From UBA1672 sp965263215 (GTDB lineage: Bacteria; Pseudomonadota; Alphaproteobacteria; Micavibrionales; Micavibrionaceae): DNA of 64,000 bases. Of this stretch, positions 1 to 7,713 are shown one piece after another. Position 1 is the stretch's first letter, and every line of letters starts with the position of its first letter. Below the pieces are notes generated by a model. That model was given only the letters and a program-made list of their open reading frames with translations. It was not told the DNA's origin and did not search any database. The translations under genes and the position numbers were made by a program. The DNA lies in contig OZ253663.1 in assembly GCA_965263215.1 (NCBI GenBank), forward strand, positions 1,054,001 to 1,118,000, given 5' to 3'.

Positions 1-321
1 GTTGTAAAACGCCGCACCTGCAACACAAACCGCGGCCAAACCAACAAGAGAGTGAAACGCCGCCATCAATTCAGGCAGTGATGTCATTTCAATGTTTTTG
101 GCGATATACGCACCGATTGATCCCCCTAAGGCGATACCAATAATAATCCATGACCATCCGGCAATTTGCGGAGAAAGTAGGGTGGTGACGATTGCTAAAC
201 CCATACCAACCATACCGTAAGTCAGGCCGCGGCGCGCCGTTTCAGGGTGCGATAAACCGCGCAATGAAAGTATGAATAAAATTGATGCGGTCAAATATGC
301 GAGTGATGAAAGTATTGCCAT
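1..321 (-). CDS. pntB: NAD(P) transhydrogenase subunit beta, N-terminal part
   Basis: Partial gene leaving the window on the left; 107 codons are visible from ATG at 321. PntB is the membrane and NADP(H)-binding subunit of the proton-translocating transhydrogenase, which makes NADPH from NADH using the proton gradient. The translated start is strongly hydrophobic (several membrane segments), and the visible end carries the family-typical FHSLVGLAA stretch. It is last in the order pntAA-pntAB-(secreted protein)-pntB, so it most likely shares their transcript; 37 bases separate it from the secreted-protein gene. The C-terminal NADP domain lies outside the window. Confidence 0.92.
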   Translation of the reverse strand, partial: MAILSSLAYLTASILFILSLRGLSHPETARRGLTYGMVGMGLAIVTTLLSPQIAGWSWIIIGIALGGSIGAYIAKNIEMTSLPELMAAFHSLVGLAAVCVAGAAFYN

Positions 322-358
322 GCGTGCGTTCCTGCTATGCCTTTATATATTTGTCGGT

Positions 359-973
359 TTAATCGTCTGCTTCCGGTGAGCAATCTATGCCCGATTCCAG
401 ATATTCCGGGCTGTGATATTTCTCTGTGAAATTTTTGTAATGCGCTGGTAGGTATTTAACCGCGCTGTCCAAGCAATAGAGATTAATTAATCGTGCGTTA
501 TCAACCTCGTATCCGCGAATTTCACCGTTATCCAATTTTGCCATGATGCTGCCCAAAGAGTTTTTATTGGGCGTCGGTGAGATAGAAACAATAATTTCAT
601 CTAACACCACCGCATCTTCATAAAGTTCTTCCGGTGGGTTCAGGCGCGCAGAAAAATAATGGCCTGACTTGATGTCGTTCCATTTATTTTCAACGCTGCC
701 ACTATCGCGGTTGATCTTCTGCGTTAGAACGCTGGAGGCGTGGGTGTTTTCAGTGTTTGTGTTAAATGCGCTGATAATATGCTCTAACAAAATTTTTGAA
801 TCTTTTTCATGCACAAACATAGGCTGACCGTTTTTGTTGATGACAACTTTTCCGGTTTCCTGATCGGTATAATCCTGAACGTAGGGCACATATACTTCAT
901 CATCGTTATCTTTCGCTGTGGCGTATGAAAACGGAAGGAGTAGGGCTGTTAGGAATAGTAATACTCTAGTCAT
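359..973 (-). CDS. Secreted protein of unknown function inside the pnt operon
   Basis: 204 aa from ATG 973, chosen because AAGGAT lies just upstream and because a clean signal peptide follows (MTRVLLF, hydrophobic core LTALLLPFSY, likely cleavage after ATA). A longer in-frame start at 1033 would overlap pntAB and hide the signal peptide. The mature part is polar and acidic, with two cysteines, and no family is recognised. It starts 4 bases after the pntAB stop and ends 37 bases before pntB, so co-transcription is likely. An extracytoplasmic protein between transhydrogenase subunits is unusual; a role linked to the enzyme is only an inference from position. Confidence 0.8.
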   Translation of the reverse strand: MTRVLLFLTALLLPFSYATAKDNDDEVYVPYVQDYTDQETGKVVINKNGQPMFVHEKDSKILLEHIISAFNTNTENTHASSVLTQKINRDSGSVENKWNDIKSGHYFSARLNPPEELYEDAVVLDEIIVSISPTPNKNSLGSIMAKLDNGEIRGYEVDNARLINLYCLDSAVKYLPAHYKNFTEKYHSPEYLESGIDCSPEADD

Positions 974-977
974 GGTT

Positions 978-1403
978 TTATCCTTTTTTCTGGAACATGT
1001 GGAGCATGCGCTTTGTGATAATAAAGCCGCCAAAAATATTTACAGATGCAAAAACAACGGCCAAAAAGCCAAGAAGGCTTGAAAATCCTGAGACAGACGC
1101 CGTACCCGTCGCGAGCACTGCCCCAACAATAATCACAGATGATATGGCGTTTGTGATACCCATCAATGGTGAGTGCAAAGCAGGCGTTACGCGCCAGACA
1201 ACGTGGTATCCAACAAAACATGCCAAAACAAAAACGGTTAATCCGGTGATAATGAAAGGTTCCGAATGGACGCCACTTTCGGAGATAACAGAACCGGCTT
1301 CCGCGGCCAAGCGTTCTGCTTCAGCGGCTTGGGTGCGAAAAGTTTCCGCTAATTCCTGAAGGCTATCTTTGAATGTTTTTACGTTTTCAGAGTTCTCAGA
1401 CAT
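978..1403 (-). CDS. pntAB: NAD(P) transhydrogenase subunit alpha part 2 (membrane)
   Basis: 141 aa. Membrane-embedded portion of the alpha subunit, forming the proton channel with PntB. A polar, coiled N-terminus of about 45 residues is followed by three or four hydrophobic segments (about 49-69, 83-98, 107-128) and a short basic tail (KRMLHMFQKK). A separate small pntAB is typical of alphaproteobacteria, whereas enterobacteria have a fused PntA. It starts 12 bases after the pntAA stop. Identity is secure from sequence and gene order. Confidence 0.93.
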   Translation of the reverse strand: MSENSENVKTFKDSLQELAETFRTQAAEAERLAAEAGSVISESGVHSEPFIITGLTVFVLACFVGYHVVWRVTPALHSPLMGITNAISSVIIVGAVLATGTASVSGFSSLLGFLAVVFASVNIFGGFIITKRMLHMFQKKG

Positions 1404-1415
1404 CGTTCTTTATCC

Positions 1416-2648
1416 TTAAGCTTTCTTGGGAGTACTTTTCTTTTTGTCACTATCCGCATCTTTGGCATCAGCTTCTTTTTTCTTAGGAGCTGCTTTTTTA
1501 GCCGTGGCTTTTTTTTCTGCGAAGTTCGGGTGAACGATTTCACCGCCACGTGTCATGCAAACGCCTTGAATGATTTCATCATCCCAATCAATGGCGAGTT
1601 TTTTACTGTCGGTGTCGTTGATCAAATTCAACAAGTTCAACAGGTTTTTCGCATACAAAGCCGACGCATCTGCGGCCAAACGGCTCGGGACGTTTAAATG
1701 CCCAACGATGGTCACATCATTTTTGATGACAACCTCACCGGCCTTTGACGCATCGCAGTTACCACCGGTTTCCACGGCCAAATCAACGATAACAGACCCC
1801 GGTTTTATGGATTTAACCATGTCACTCGTAATCAGTTTTGGTGCGGGTCTGCCCGGGATGAGCGCAGTTGTGATAACGATATCTTGCTTGGCGATATGCT
1901 TTTCAACCAGTTCGGCCTGTTTCTTCTTATAATCCGCTGACATTTCCTTGGCATATCCACCTGCGGTTTCGGCCTGTTTAAATTCATCATCCTCAACGGC
2001 AATAAAACTTGCCCCTAAGGATTCCACTTGTTCTTTTGCGGCGGGACGCACATCTGTTGCGGAAACAACACCACCTAAGCGGCGCGCCGTGGCGATGGCT
2101 TGCAATCCGGCGACGCCTGCGCCCATGACGAAGACTTTTGCGGGCGGCACAGTACCTGCCGCGGTCATCATCATCGGCATGGCATGCGGATAATGCTCTG
2201 TGGCATCTAAAACGGCCTTATATCCGGCGAGATTAGATTGAGAAGACAAAACATCCATGCTTTGGGCGCGACTGATGCGGGGGACAAATTCCATCGAAAA
2301 CGCATCAATTTTATTTTTCGCGCAATCGGCCAAAATGGTTTTGTTTGAAAATGGCGCAAGCATGCCAATCAGCAATGCGCCGTTTCTTATGTCTTTTAAC
2401 TCATCTTTATTGGGGGCCTGAACCTTTAAAACAACATCGGCCATTTTCACTGTATCAGTGTAAGTTTTTGCAATTTTCGCACCGGCCTCTTTATAGGCGG
2501 TATCCGTATATGCTGCGGCGTCGCCAGCCTTTGTTTCGACAGTAACCGTAGCGCCTGTGGCAACCAATTTCTTTACGGTTTCCGGTGATGCGGCAACACG
2601 TTTTTCATGGTCATTGGTTTCCCTTGGGACAGCAATTTTAATACCCAC
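1416..2648 (-). CDS. pntAA: NAD(P) transhydrogenase subunit alpha part 1 (NAD-binding)
   Basis: 410 aa soluble NAD(H)-binding domain, related to alanine dehydrogenase. The N-terminus (IAVPRETNDHEKRVA) and the dinucleotide fold (GAGVAGLQAIATARRLG) are clear. Odd feature: the last 33 or so residues (about 377-410) are a Lys/Ala/Pro/Asp-rich low-complexity tail after the normal family end at IVHPNF; a similar tail occurs at the start of the methyltransferase-family protein at 54554-55231. First gene of the operon; its promoter should lie in 2649-2882, shared divergently with the secretion operon. Confidence 0.95.
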   Translation of the reverse strand: MGIKIAVPRETNDHEKRVAASPETVKKLVATGATVTVETKAGDAAAYTDTAYKEAGAKIAKTYTDTVKMADVVLKVQAPNKDELKDIRNGALLIGMLAPFSNKTILADCAKNKIDAFSMEFVPRISRAQSMDVLSSQSNLAGYKAVLDATEHYPHAMPMMMTAAGTVPPAKVFVMGAGVAGLQAIATARRLGGVVSATDVRPAAKEQVESLGASFIAVEDDEFKQAETAGGYAKEMSADYKKKQAELVEKHIAKQDIVITTALIPGRPAPKLITSDMVKSIKPGSVIVDLAVETGGNCDASKAGEVVIKNDVTIVGHLNVPSRLAADASALYAKNLLNLLNLINDTDSKKLAIDWDDEIIQGVCMTRGGEIVHPNFAEKKATAKKAAPKKKEADAKDADSDKKKSTPKKA

Positions 2649-2882
2649 GATGTTCGATCCCTTTTTGTGATGGATGCAAAATACAATGCCTTATTTCATG
2701 GGGATTGTGAAGGGCGTTATGTAAGATTTCTTCTGCCAATTCAGCGCGTAAAATAAAAAACAGGTTTTTATTGAAGTAATATGCCTCAAACACTTGAGTA
2801 ATGGCTGTTTTTTGCATATGATTAGTGTTCTGTACGGCATGATTCTATTGCCATTTTTTGTGTTTCTAACAATCAGTTCTTG
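2649..2882. promoter_or_regulatory. Divergent promoter region, pntAA and tolC operons
   Basis: Intergenic region between two divergent operons. On the plus strand TTGAGT (2794-2799), a 17-base spacer and TATGAT (2817-2822) form a good sigma-70-type promoter for the type I secretion operon, with a leader of about 55 bases. No clear promoter for pntAA was singled out. ORFs here are short and look non-coding. Confidence 0.6.
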
Positions 2883-4208
2883 ATGCATTTGAAGTTTAAA
2901 ACCGCTGTTTTGTTTGTTGCTCTCGTGAGTCAGGGCGGCTTTGCGCATGCTCAGTCACTACGAGATTCTGTGTTGTTCGCGCTTAATCATAATCCGTCCA
3001 TTGAAGGTGCGCGCGATAGTAAAGATGCCGCAAAACATGGCAGGGATGCGGAGTTTTCAAATTATTATCCCGAAATTTCTGCGAATGCGTCTGTTGGGCG
3101 TGTTTATCAAGATAATTCAACCAGTCGTGGTTTGGTGGTTGAGCGCGGCGCCGCTTATTCAGGGTATGGTGAGGGCAATGTTGCGGTTCGTCAGATGTTA
3201 TTTGATGGGCTGGAAACGCAAAACCGTGTTGACGCGGCAGATGCACGCCTTGAAGCGAAAACATATAACTTGATTAAGACTGAGAGCGGCATTGTTTTTA
3301 ATGTTGTTAAAAATTATCTGGAAATTATGCGCCTGCGCAGTGCGCTTAAGCTGTTATCCAAGCAATCAAAATCAATAGATGATTACGAGGCGCGTATTAT
3401 AACAATGGTCAAAGAGGGCGTCGCGGATGAGGCTGAACTTCAACAGGCGCGTGATGTTTCTATGGTTGTTGATTCCATTATAGCGGATTACGAAGGCAAG
3501 CTCTTGGCTGCGCGTGCTGTTTATTACGAGGCCACAGGGCAAGCGCCGCCAAAGATACAAATTCTGCCGCCATCCGTCAGTAGGCATATTAATGATAATA
3601 TCGTGGACACCGTTGAAACGGCGCGGGTTAATCATCCGGCGTTAATGGCTGTGCGCATGGATTCGAATGCGGCGCGCCATGATATGAAAGCCGAGCATGG
3701 GAAGATGTACCCCGATGTTAGTGGTGAGCTTTCATATTATAAAAGCGATAAAGATGATGTGATTGGCGGTGAGAATAAAGATGCGCGCGCTCTGGTTAAA
3801 ATGAATTGGTCATTTTCAACCGGTGGTCGTGAGTTTTCTGAGTTTCGCAAAAAGCAGTCTGAGCATGATGCCGCCTTAAGAAAAGCGCAAGACGCCGAGC
3901 GTCAGGTTGAGCGGATGATTTATGAATCTTATGCGAAATATCAAACTTTAGAGCGTAAATTAAAGTTATCAGCTGAGCGTGTGGAGCTTAACGAGAAATT
4001 GGTAAGTACCTATAAAACTCAGTTTGAAGGCTCACGTATAAAATTGCTTAGCGTAATGCGCGCAGAAAGCCAGCTATTTAAAGCAAAACTTGATTACAGT
4101 GATAATCTTTACAATATTTTGACCGCACAATATGGTATATTAGCCTCTGTAGGCACGCTCAAGAATATTGTATTATCTGTGCCTGAGGACGAAGGAAACG
4201 TCCAGTGA
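2883..4208 (+). CDS. TolC-family outer membrane efflux protein
   Basis: 441 aa from ATG 2883 (a TTG at 2880 directly precedes it; the Shine-Dalgarno is weak for either). Signal peptide at residues 1-24 ending AHA-Q. The body shows the TolC/LapE pattern: long amphipathic helices, a first-half motif LRDSVLFALNHNPSI that is mirrored in the second half (ARVNHPALMAVRMDSNAARHD), and VRQMLFDG in the barrel region. It would form the outer membrane channel of the type I system encoded by the next two genes, 45 bases downstream. First gene of the operon behind the promoter at 2794-2822. Confidence 0.9.
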   Translation: MHLKFKTAVLFVALVSQGGFAHAQSLRDSVLFALNHNPSIEGARDSKDAAKHGRDAEFSNYYPEISANASVGRVYQDNSTSRGLVVERGAAYSGYGEGNVAVRQMLFDGLETQNRVDAADARLEAKTYNLIKTESGIVFNVVKNYLEIMRLRSALKLLSKQSKSIDDYEARIITMVKEGVADEAELQQARDVSMVVDSIIADYEGKLLAARAVYYEATGQAPPKIQILPPSVSRHINDNIVDTVETARVNHPALMAVRMDSNAARHDMKAEHGKMYPDVSGELSYYKSDKDDVIGGENKDARALVKMNWSFSTGGREFSEFRKKQSEHDAALRKAQDAERQVERMIYESYAKYQTLERKLKLSAERVELNEKLVSTYKTQFEGSRIKLLSVMRAESQLFKAKLDYSDNLYNILTAQYGILASVGTLKNIVLSVPEDEGNVQ

Positions 4209-4253
4209 TCGAGGGAGAAGGAAATCGCCGATAAAGATCATGATCTGGGATCT

Positions 4254-6389
4254 GTGAAGGTTGAATATAATGGTGATCCTTTGTTGGATTGCCTTGTTTT
4301 CTTGTGTGAAACATTTGGAAAACCAAAATCCGCGGACAGCCTTACATCAGGCATTGCATACGATACAACTGGCATGAACCCGTCCCTTTTCTGCGAAGCG
4401 GCGCAACGTATTGGTTTGAAGGCTGAGATATTCAAAAAACCTGATCTCGATAAAATATCTGCGGCGGTTCTGCCGTGCGTAATTTTCCTGAAAGATGATC
4501 AGGTTTGTGTCTTGTTAGAAAAGAATGACGAAACGGGGCACGCGAAGATATTCGTTCCTGAAACCGGATCAGTGCGGGAAATGCCCACTGAAAAGCTGTC
4601 CGGTTCATATATGGGCTATGCAATATTTGTGCACCCGACAGCCGTTTTTAAAATCCCCGAACGTCAAAAAGACGAAGTCACCGACACGCATTGGTTTTGG
4701 GATATTGTCAGATTAAGCAAATCGACCTATGGCCTTGTTATTCTGGCATCCATATTTATCAATTTATTTGCACTGGTCAGCCCGATATTCATCATGAATG
4801 TCTATGATCGGGTAATTCCGAACAACGCCACCGAAACAGGTTGGGTATTGGGAATTGGCGCATTGATGGCATTTGGCTTTGATTTTATTTTCAGGACGGT
4901 GCGTGGATATTTGATTGATTTCGCAGGGCGCAAAACGGATGTTTTGGCCGCGCGCAGAATTTTCGATCATGTTCTGGATATGAAACTCGCCGACAGGCCG
5001 CAATCAAGCGGTGCATTTGCCAATATTTTACGCGACTTTGATTCCGTGCGGGAATTTTTTACGTCTGCAACAATCACGGCGCTGGTTGATGTTCCTTTCA
5101 CGCTTTTGTTTTTATTCTTTGTGTATCAACTTGGCGGGTCGATAGCGTTTATTCTGGTGTTCATGGTTTTGGCGGTCAGTCTGTGCGGGTTTATCATTCA
5201 ATTTAAGCTGAAGCATTTGGTGCGTAAGTCTCAGGAAACAGGTCAGACACGGCACGGTATTTTGATTGAGGCGATTAACGCATTGGAAACCATCAAATCA
5301 GGTGGAGCCGACGGACGTTTTCGTGCGCGTTACGGCGCGGTGATGAATGAAGATGCCAGGTACGCGCAAAAGGCGCGCTTCCTATCCGCTATGGCGGTGA
5401 ATATATCAACTTTTTTTCAACAAAGTGCGTCTGTCGTGATTGTTTTGGCGGGGATGTATCTGGTGCAAAGCGGCGATTTAACGATGGGTGGTCTGATCGC
5501 CAGTGTTATTTTAGGCGGACGTGCTATTGCGCCAATCGGGCAGATTGCCAATTTGATTACGAAATATCATCAATCCGGAACCGCGCTTAAAACCTTAAAT
5601 GACGTGATGAGTGGTCAAGTAGAACGACCTGCAAATCGTGACTTTTTACACAGGCCAAACTTATCGGGTAAGCTTGCCTTTGAGAAAGTTTCTTTTGCTT
5701 ATCCGGGCACAGATGTTCCTGTTCTGGATGAGGTATCCTTTACAATAAATCCGGGCGAACGTGTGGGGATTATCGGGCGCGTTGGCTCAGGGAAAAGCAC
5801 AATCGCAAGAATGATGCTGAAACTATATGAACCTGATAGTGGTGTTATTCTGGCCGATGACACGGATTATCGTCAGATAGACCCTGCCGATTTGCGTAGG
5901 AATATGGGGTATATTTCACAGGAGTCGCAATTATTCAGGGGCAGCGTGCGCGATAATATCACGGCGTTTCATACGCATGCGAGCGAAGACGAGATTTTGG
6001 CTTATGCGAAACAAAGTGGTGTTGATGCGTTTGTTTCACGTCACCCCATGGGGTATGACGCACCTGTGGGAGAGCTTGGCTCAAACCTTTCAGGTGGTCA
6101 AAAACAAGCCATTGCCTTTGCGCGTGCGATGATTGTAAGACCGAATATTTTGATTTGTGATGAACCGACCAGCGCCATGGACACACAAACCGAAAACGCG
6201 TTTTGTACGCATGTGATGGAGCAAACCAAAGATAAGACCTATGTTTTGATTACGCATAAGCATGCGTTGTTAACGACCGTGGACAGGTTGATATTGCTGC
6301 ATGATGGTAAGGTTCTTATGGATGGCCCGCGTGATGAGGTTATTGCCGCGCTTAATACGGGTAAAATTAATGTAAAGGCGAGCGGCTAA
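4254..6389 (+). CDS. Type I secretion ABC transporter with C39-like domain (LapB/HlyB type)
   Basis: 711 aa exporter fusing three parts: an N-terminal C39-like domain (about 1-125, DPLLDCLVFL) that lacks the Cys-Gly of active C39 peptidases, a membrane domain (about 150-430), and an ATPase with Walker A GRVGSGKST (about 508-516), LSGGQ (about 611) and Walker B ILICDEPTSAMD (about 632-643). Such transporters export large RTX-type adhesins or enzymes; no substrate gene is visible here. Start is uncertain: GTG 4254 has no good Shine-Dalgarno, while a strong GAGGGAGAAGGA at 4211-4221 points to a start about 30 bases upstream, where the frame is open back to 4209 but offers only non-standard start codons. 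HlyD follows after 2 bases. Confidence 0.92.
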   Translation: MKVEYNGDPLLDCLVFLCETFGKPKSADSLTSGIAYDTTGMNPSLFCEAAQRIGLKAEIFKKPDLDKISAAVLPCVIFLKDDQVCVLLEKNDETGHAKIFVPETGSVREMPTEKLSGSYMGYAIFVHPTAVFKIPERQKDEVTDTHWFWDIVRLSKSTYGLVILASIFINLFALVSPIFIMNVYDRVIPNNATETGWVLGIGALMAFGFDFIFRTVRGYLIDFAGRKTDVLAARRIFDHVLDMKLADRPQSSGAFANILRDFDSVREFFTSATITALVDVPFTLLFLFFVYQLGGSIAFILVFMVLAVSLCGFIIQFKLKHLVRKSQETGQTRHGILIEAINALETIKSGGADGRFRARYGAVMNEDARYAQKARFLSAMAVNISTFFQQSASVVIVLAGMYLVQSGDLTMGGLIASVILGGRAIAPIGQIANLITKYHQSGTALKTLNDVMSGQVERPANRDFLHRPNLSGKLAFEKVSFAYPGTDVPVLDEVSFTINPGERVGIIGRVGSGKSTIARMMLKLYEPDSGVILADDTDYRQIDPADLRRNMGYISQESQLFRGSVRDNITAFHTHASEDEILAYAKQSGVDAFVSRHPMGYDAPVGELGSNLSGGQKQAIAFARAMIVRPNILICDEPTSAMDTQTENAFCTHVMEQTKDKTYVLITHKHALLTTVDRLILLHDGKVLMDGPRDEVIAALNTGKINVKASG

Positions 6390-6391
6390 GA

Positions 6392-7705
6392 ATGAGCAAA
6401 AACGAAACCGCATATATGAATGAATTGGAGGCTGCGATGCGCATGCGTCCGTCTTCGCCTGCGATCATTCTATTGTTCACGATCATTGCCTTTGTCACCT
6501 TTATCATTGTCTGGTCGGCCGTGTCCGAGGTGGAGGAGCTTACCCGCGGGGAAGGGCAGGTTGTGCCATCGAAGGAAATTCAAGTTGTTCAAAGCTTGGA
6601 AGGCGGGATTTTACAGGAGATTAAAATCGAGAAGGGTGACTTTGTTAAAAAAGGTCAGGTGTTGTTGCGGATTAGTGATGTGATGTTTTCATCCGAAGAG
6701 CGCGGCACCGAGGCGCGCTTTATGTCGCTAGAGGCCAAAAAAGCAAGGTTACAGGCAGAAAGTAACGGTGAAGAATTTCACGTTTCGGCGGATATTGAGA
6801 AAAAAATCCCGACCATCGCAGAGAATGAAAAACTCCTTTATTTATCACGTCAAAAAGAACTTGAAGCTGCCTACACAATTCAAGATGAGAAAATCAATAA
6901 AGCCAAGGCGGATTTAGGGGAGGTCAGCGCGGAGATTAACCGCCTTTATCAAAGTAGAAAGTTACTGAATAAGGAATTGTCCATTACCAAAGATATGGTC
7001 GCCAAGCGCGCAGTGCCGAAGCTGGACCAAATCAGGTTAGAGCGTGAATTGGGTGATATTAATGGCCAAATAAACGTGCGCGTACAGGAGAAAAAAGGAC
7101 TGGAAGCATCATTGAGCAGTGCCGAAAATGAACGTAAAACCCAGTTAGATAAATTTCAATCAGTGGCTCTGGAGGAGTTGAATGAGGTTGAAACACAGAT
7201 TTCATCGCTGAAAGAGAGTTTAAAGTCTATTGGTGATCGTGTGGATCGTACAGAAATACGTGCGCCCGTTGATGGCATTGTTAACCAGATTACATTGAAA
7301 ACGATCGGTGGTGTCGTTGAGCCCGCAATGAAGTTGGTTGAGATTGTCCCGATTGATGATGAACTTAAGATTATTGCAAAAGTCAGGCCGGATGAAATTG
7401 CCTTTTTGAATGTCGGGCAACCTGTGAAGGTCAAGGTCAGCGCTTACGACCCGCAAGTTTACGGGTCTCTTGATGGTGCGTTAACGCGCATCGCCGCAAA
7501 CAGTGTGAGTGACCGTGATGGCAATGTCATGTTCGAAATTGAGGTTCGCACAACAAAGAATTATCTTGGGAAGGCTGAAAGCCCGCTGCCAATTACATCA
7601 GGGATGGTGGCCACTGTTGAGGTTATCACCGGCAAGCGTACGATTTTAAATTATCTTATGAAGCCCTTTCATCGTGGTGTAAATCGCGCCTTCAGGGAGA
7701 GGTAG
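6392..7705 (+). CDS. HlyD-family periplasmic adaptor of the type I secretion system
   Basis: 437 aa. Short cytoplasmic N-terminus, one membrane anchor (about 24-44), a lipoyl/barrel-sandwich half (VVQSLEGGILQEIKIEKGD), a long coiled-coil hairpin (about 110-290), the second lipoyl half (RAPVDGIVNQI) and a beta-barrel with the typical end (PLPITSGMVATVEVITGKRTILNYLMKP). It links the inner-membrane ABC exporter with the TolC channel. Two bases from the upstream gene and 8 bases from the downstream cyclase, so one transcript is likely. Confidence 0.93.
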   Translation: MSKNETAYMNELEAAMRMRPSSPAIILLFTIIAFVTFIIVWSAVSEVEELTRGEGQVVPSKEIQVVQSLEGGILQEIKIEKGDFVKKGQVLLRISDVMFSSEERGTEARFMSLEAKKARLQAESNGEEFHVSADIEKKIPTIAENEKLLYLSRQKELEAAYTIQDEKINKAKADLGEVSAEINRLYQSRKLLNKELSITKDMVAKRAVPKLDQIRLERELGDINGQINVRVQEKKGLEASLSSAENERKTQLDKFQSVALEELNEVETQISSLKESLKSIGDRVDRTEIRAPVDGIVNQITLKTIGGVVEPAMKLVEIVPIDDELKIIAKVRPDEIAFLNVGQPVKVKVSAYDPQVYGSLDGALTRIAANSVSDRDGNVMFEIEVRTTKNYLGKAESPLPITSGMVATVEVITGKRTILNYLMKPFHRGVNRAFRER

Positions 7706-7713
7706 TTTCGTAT

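Noticed and set aside
2691..2948. 85-codon frame on the minus strand upstream of pntAA
   Set aside because: Overlaps the divergent promoter region and the tolC start; no family, no Shine-Dalgarno.
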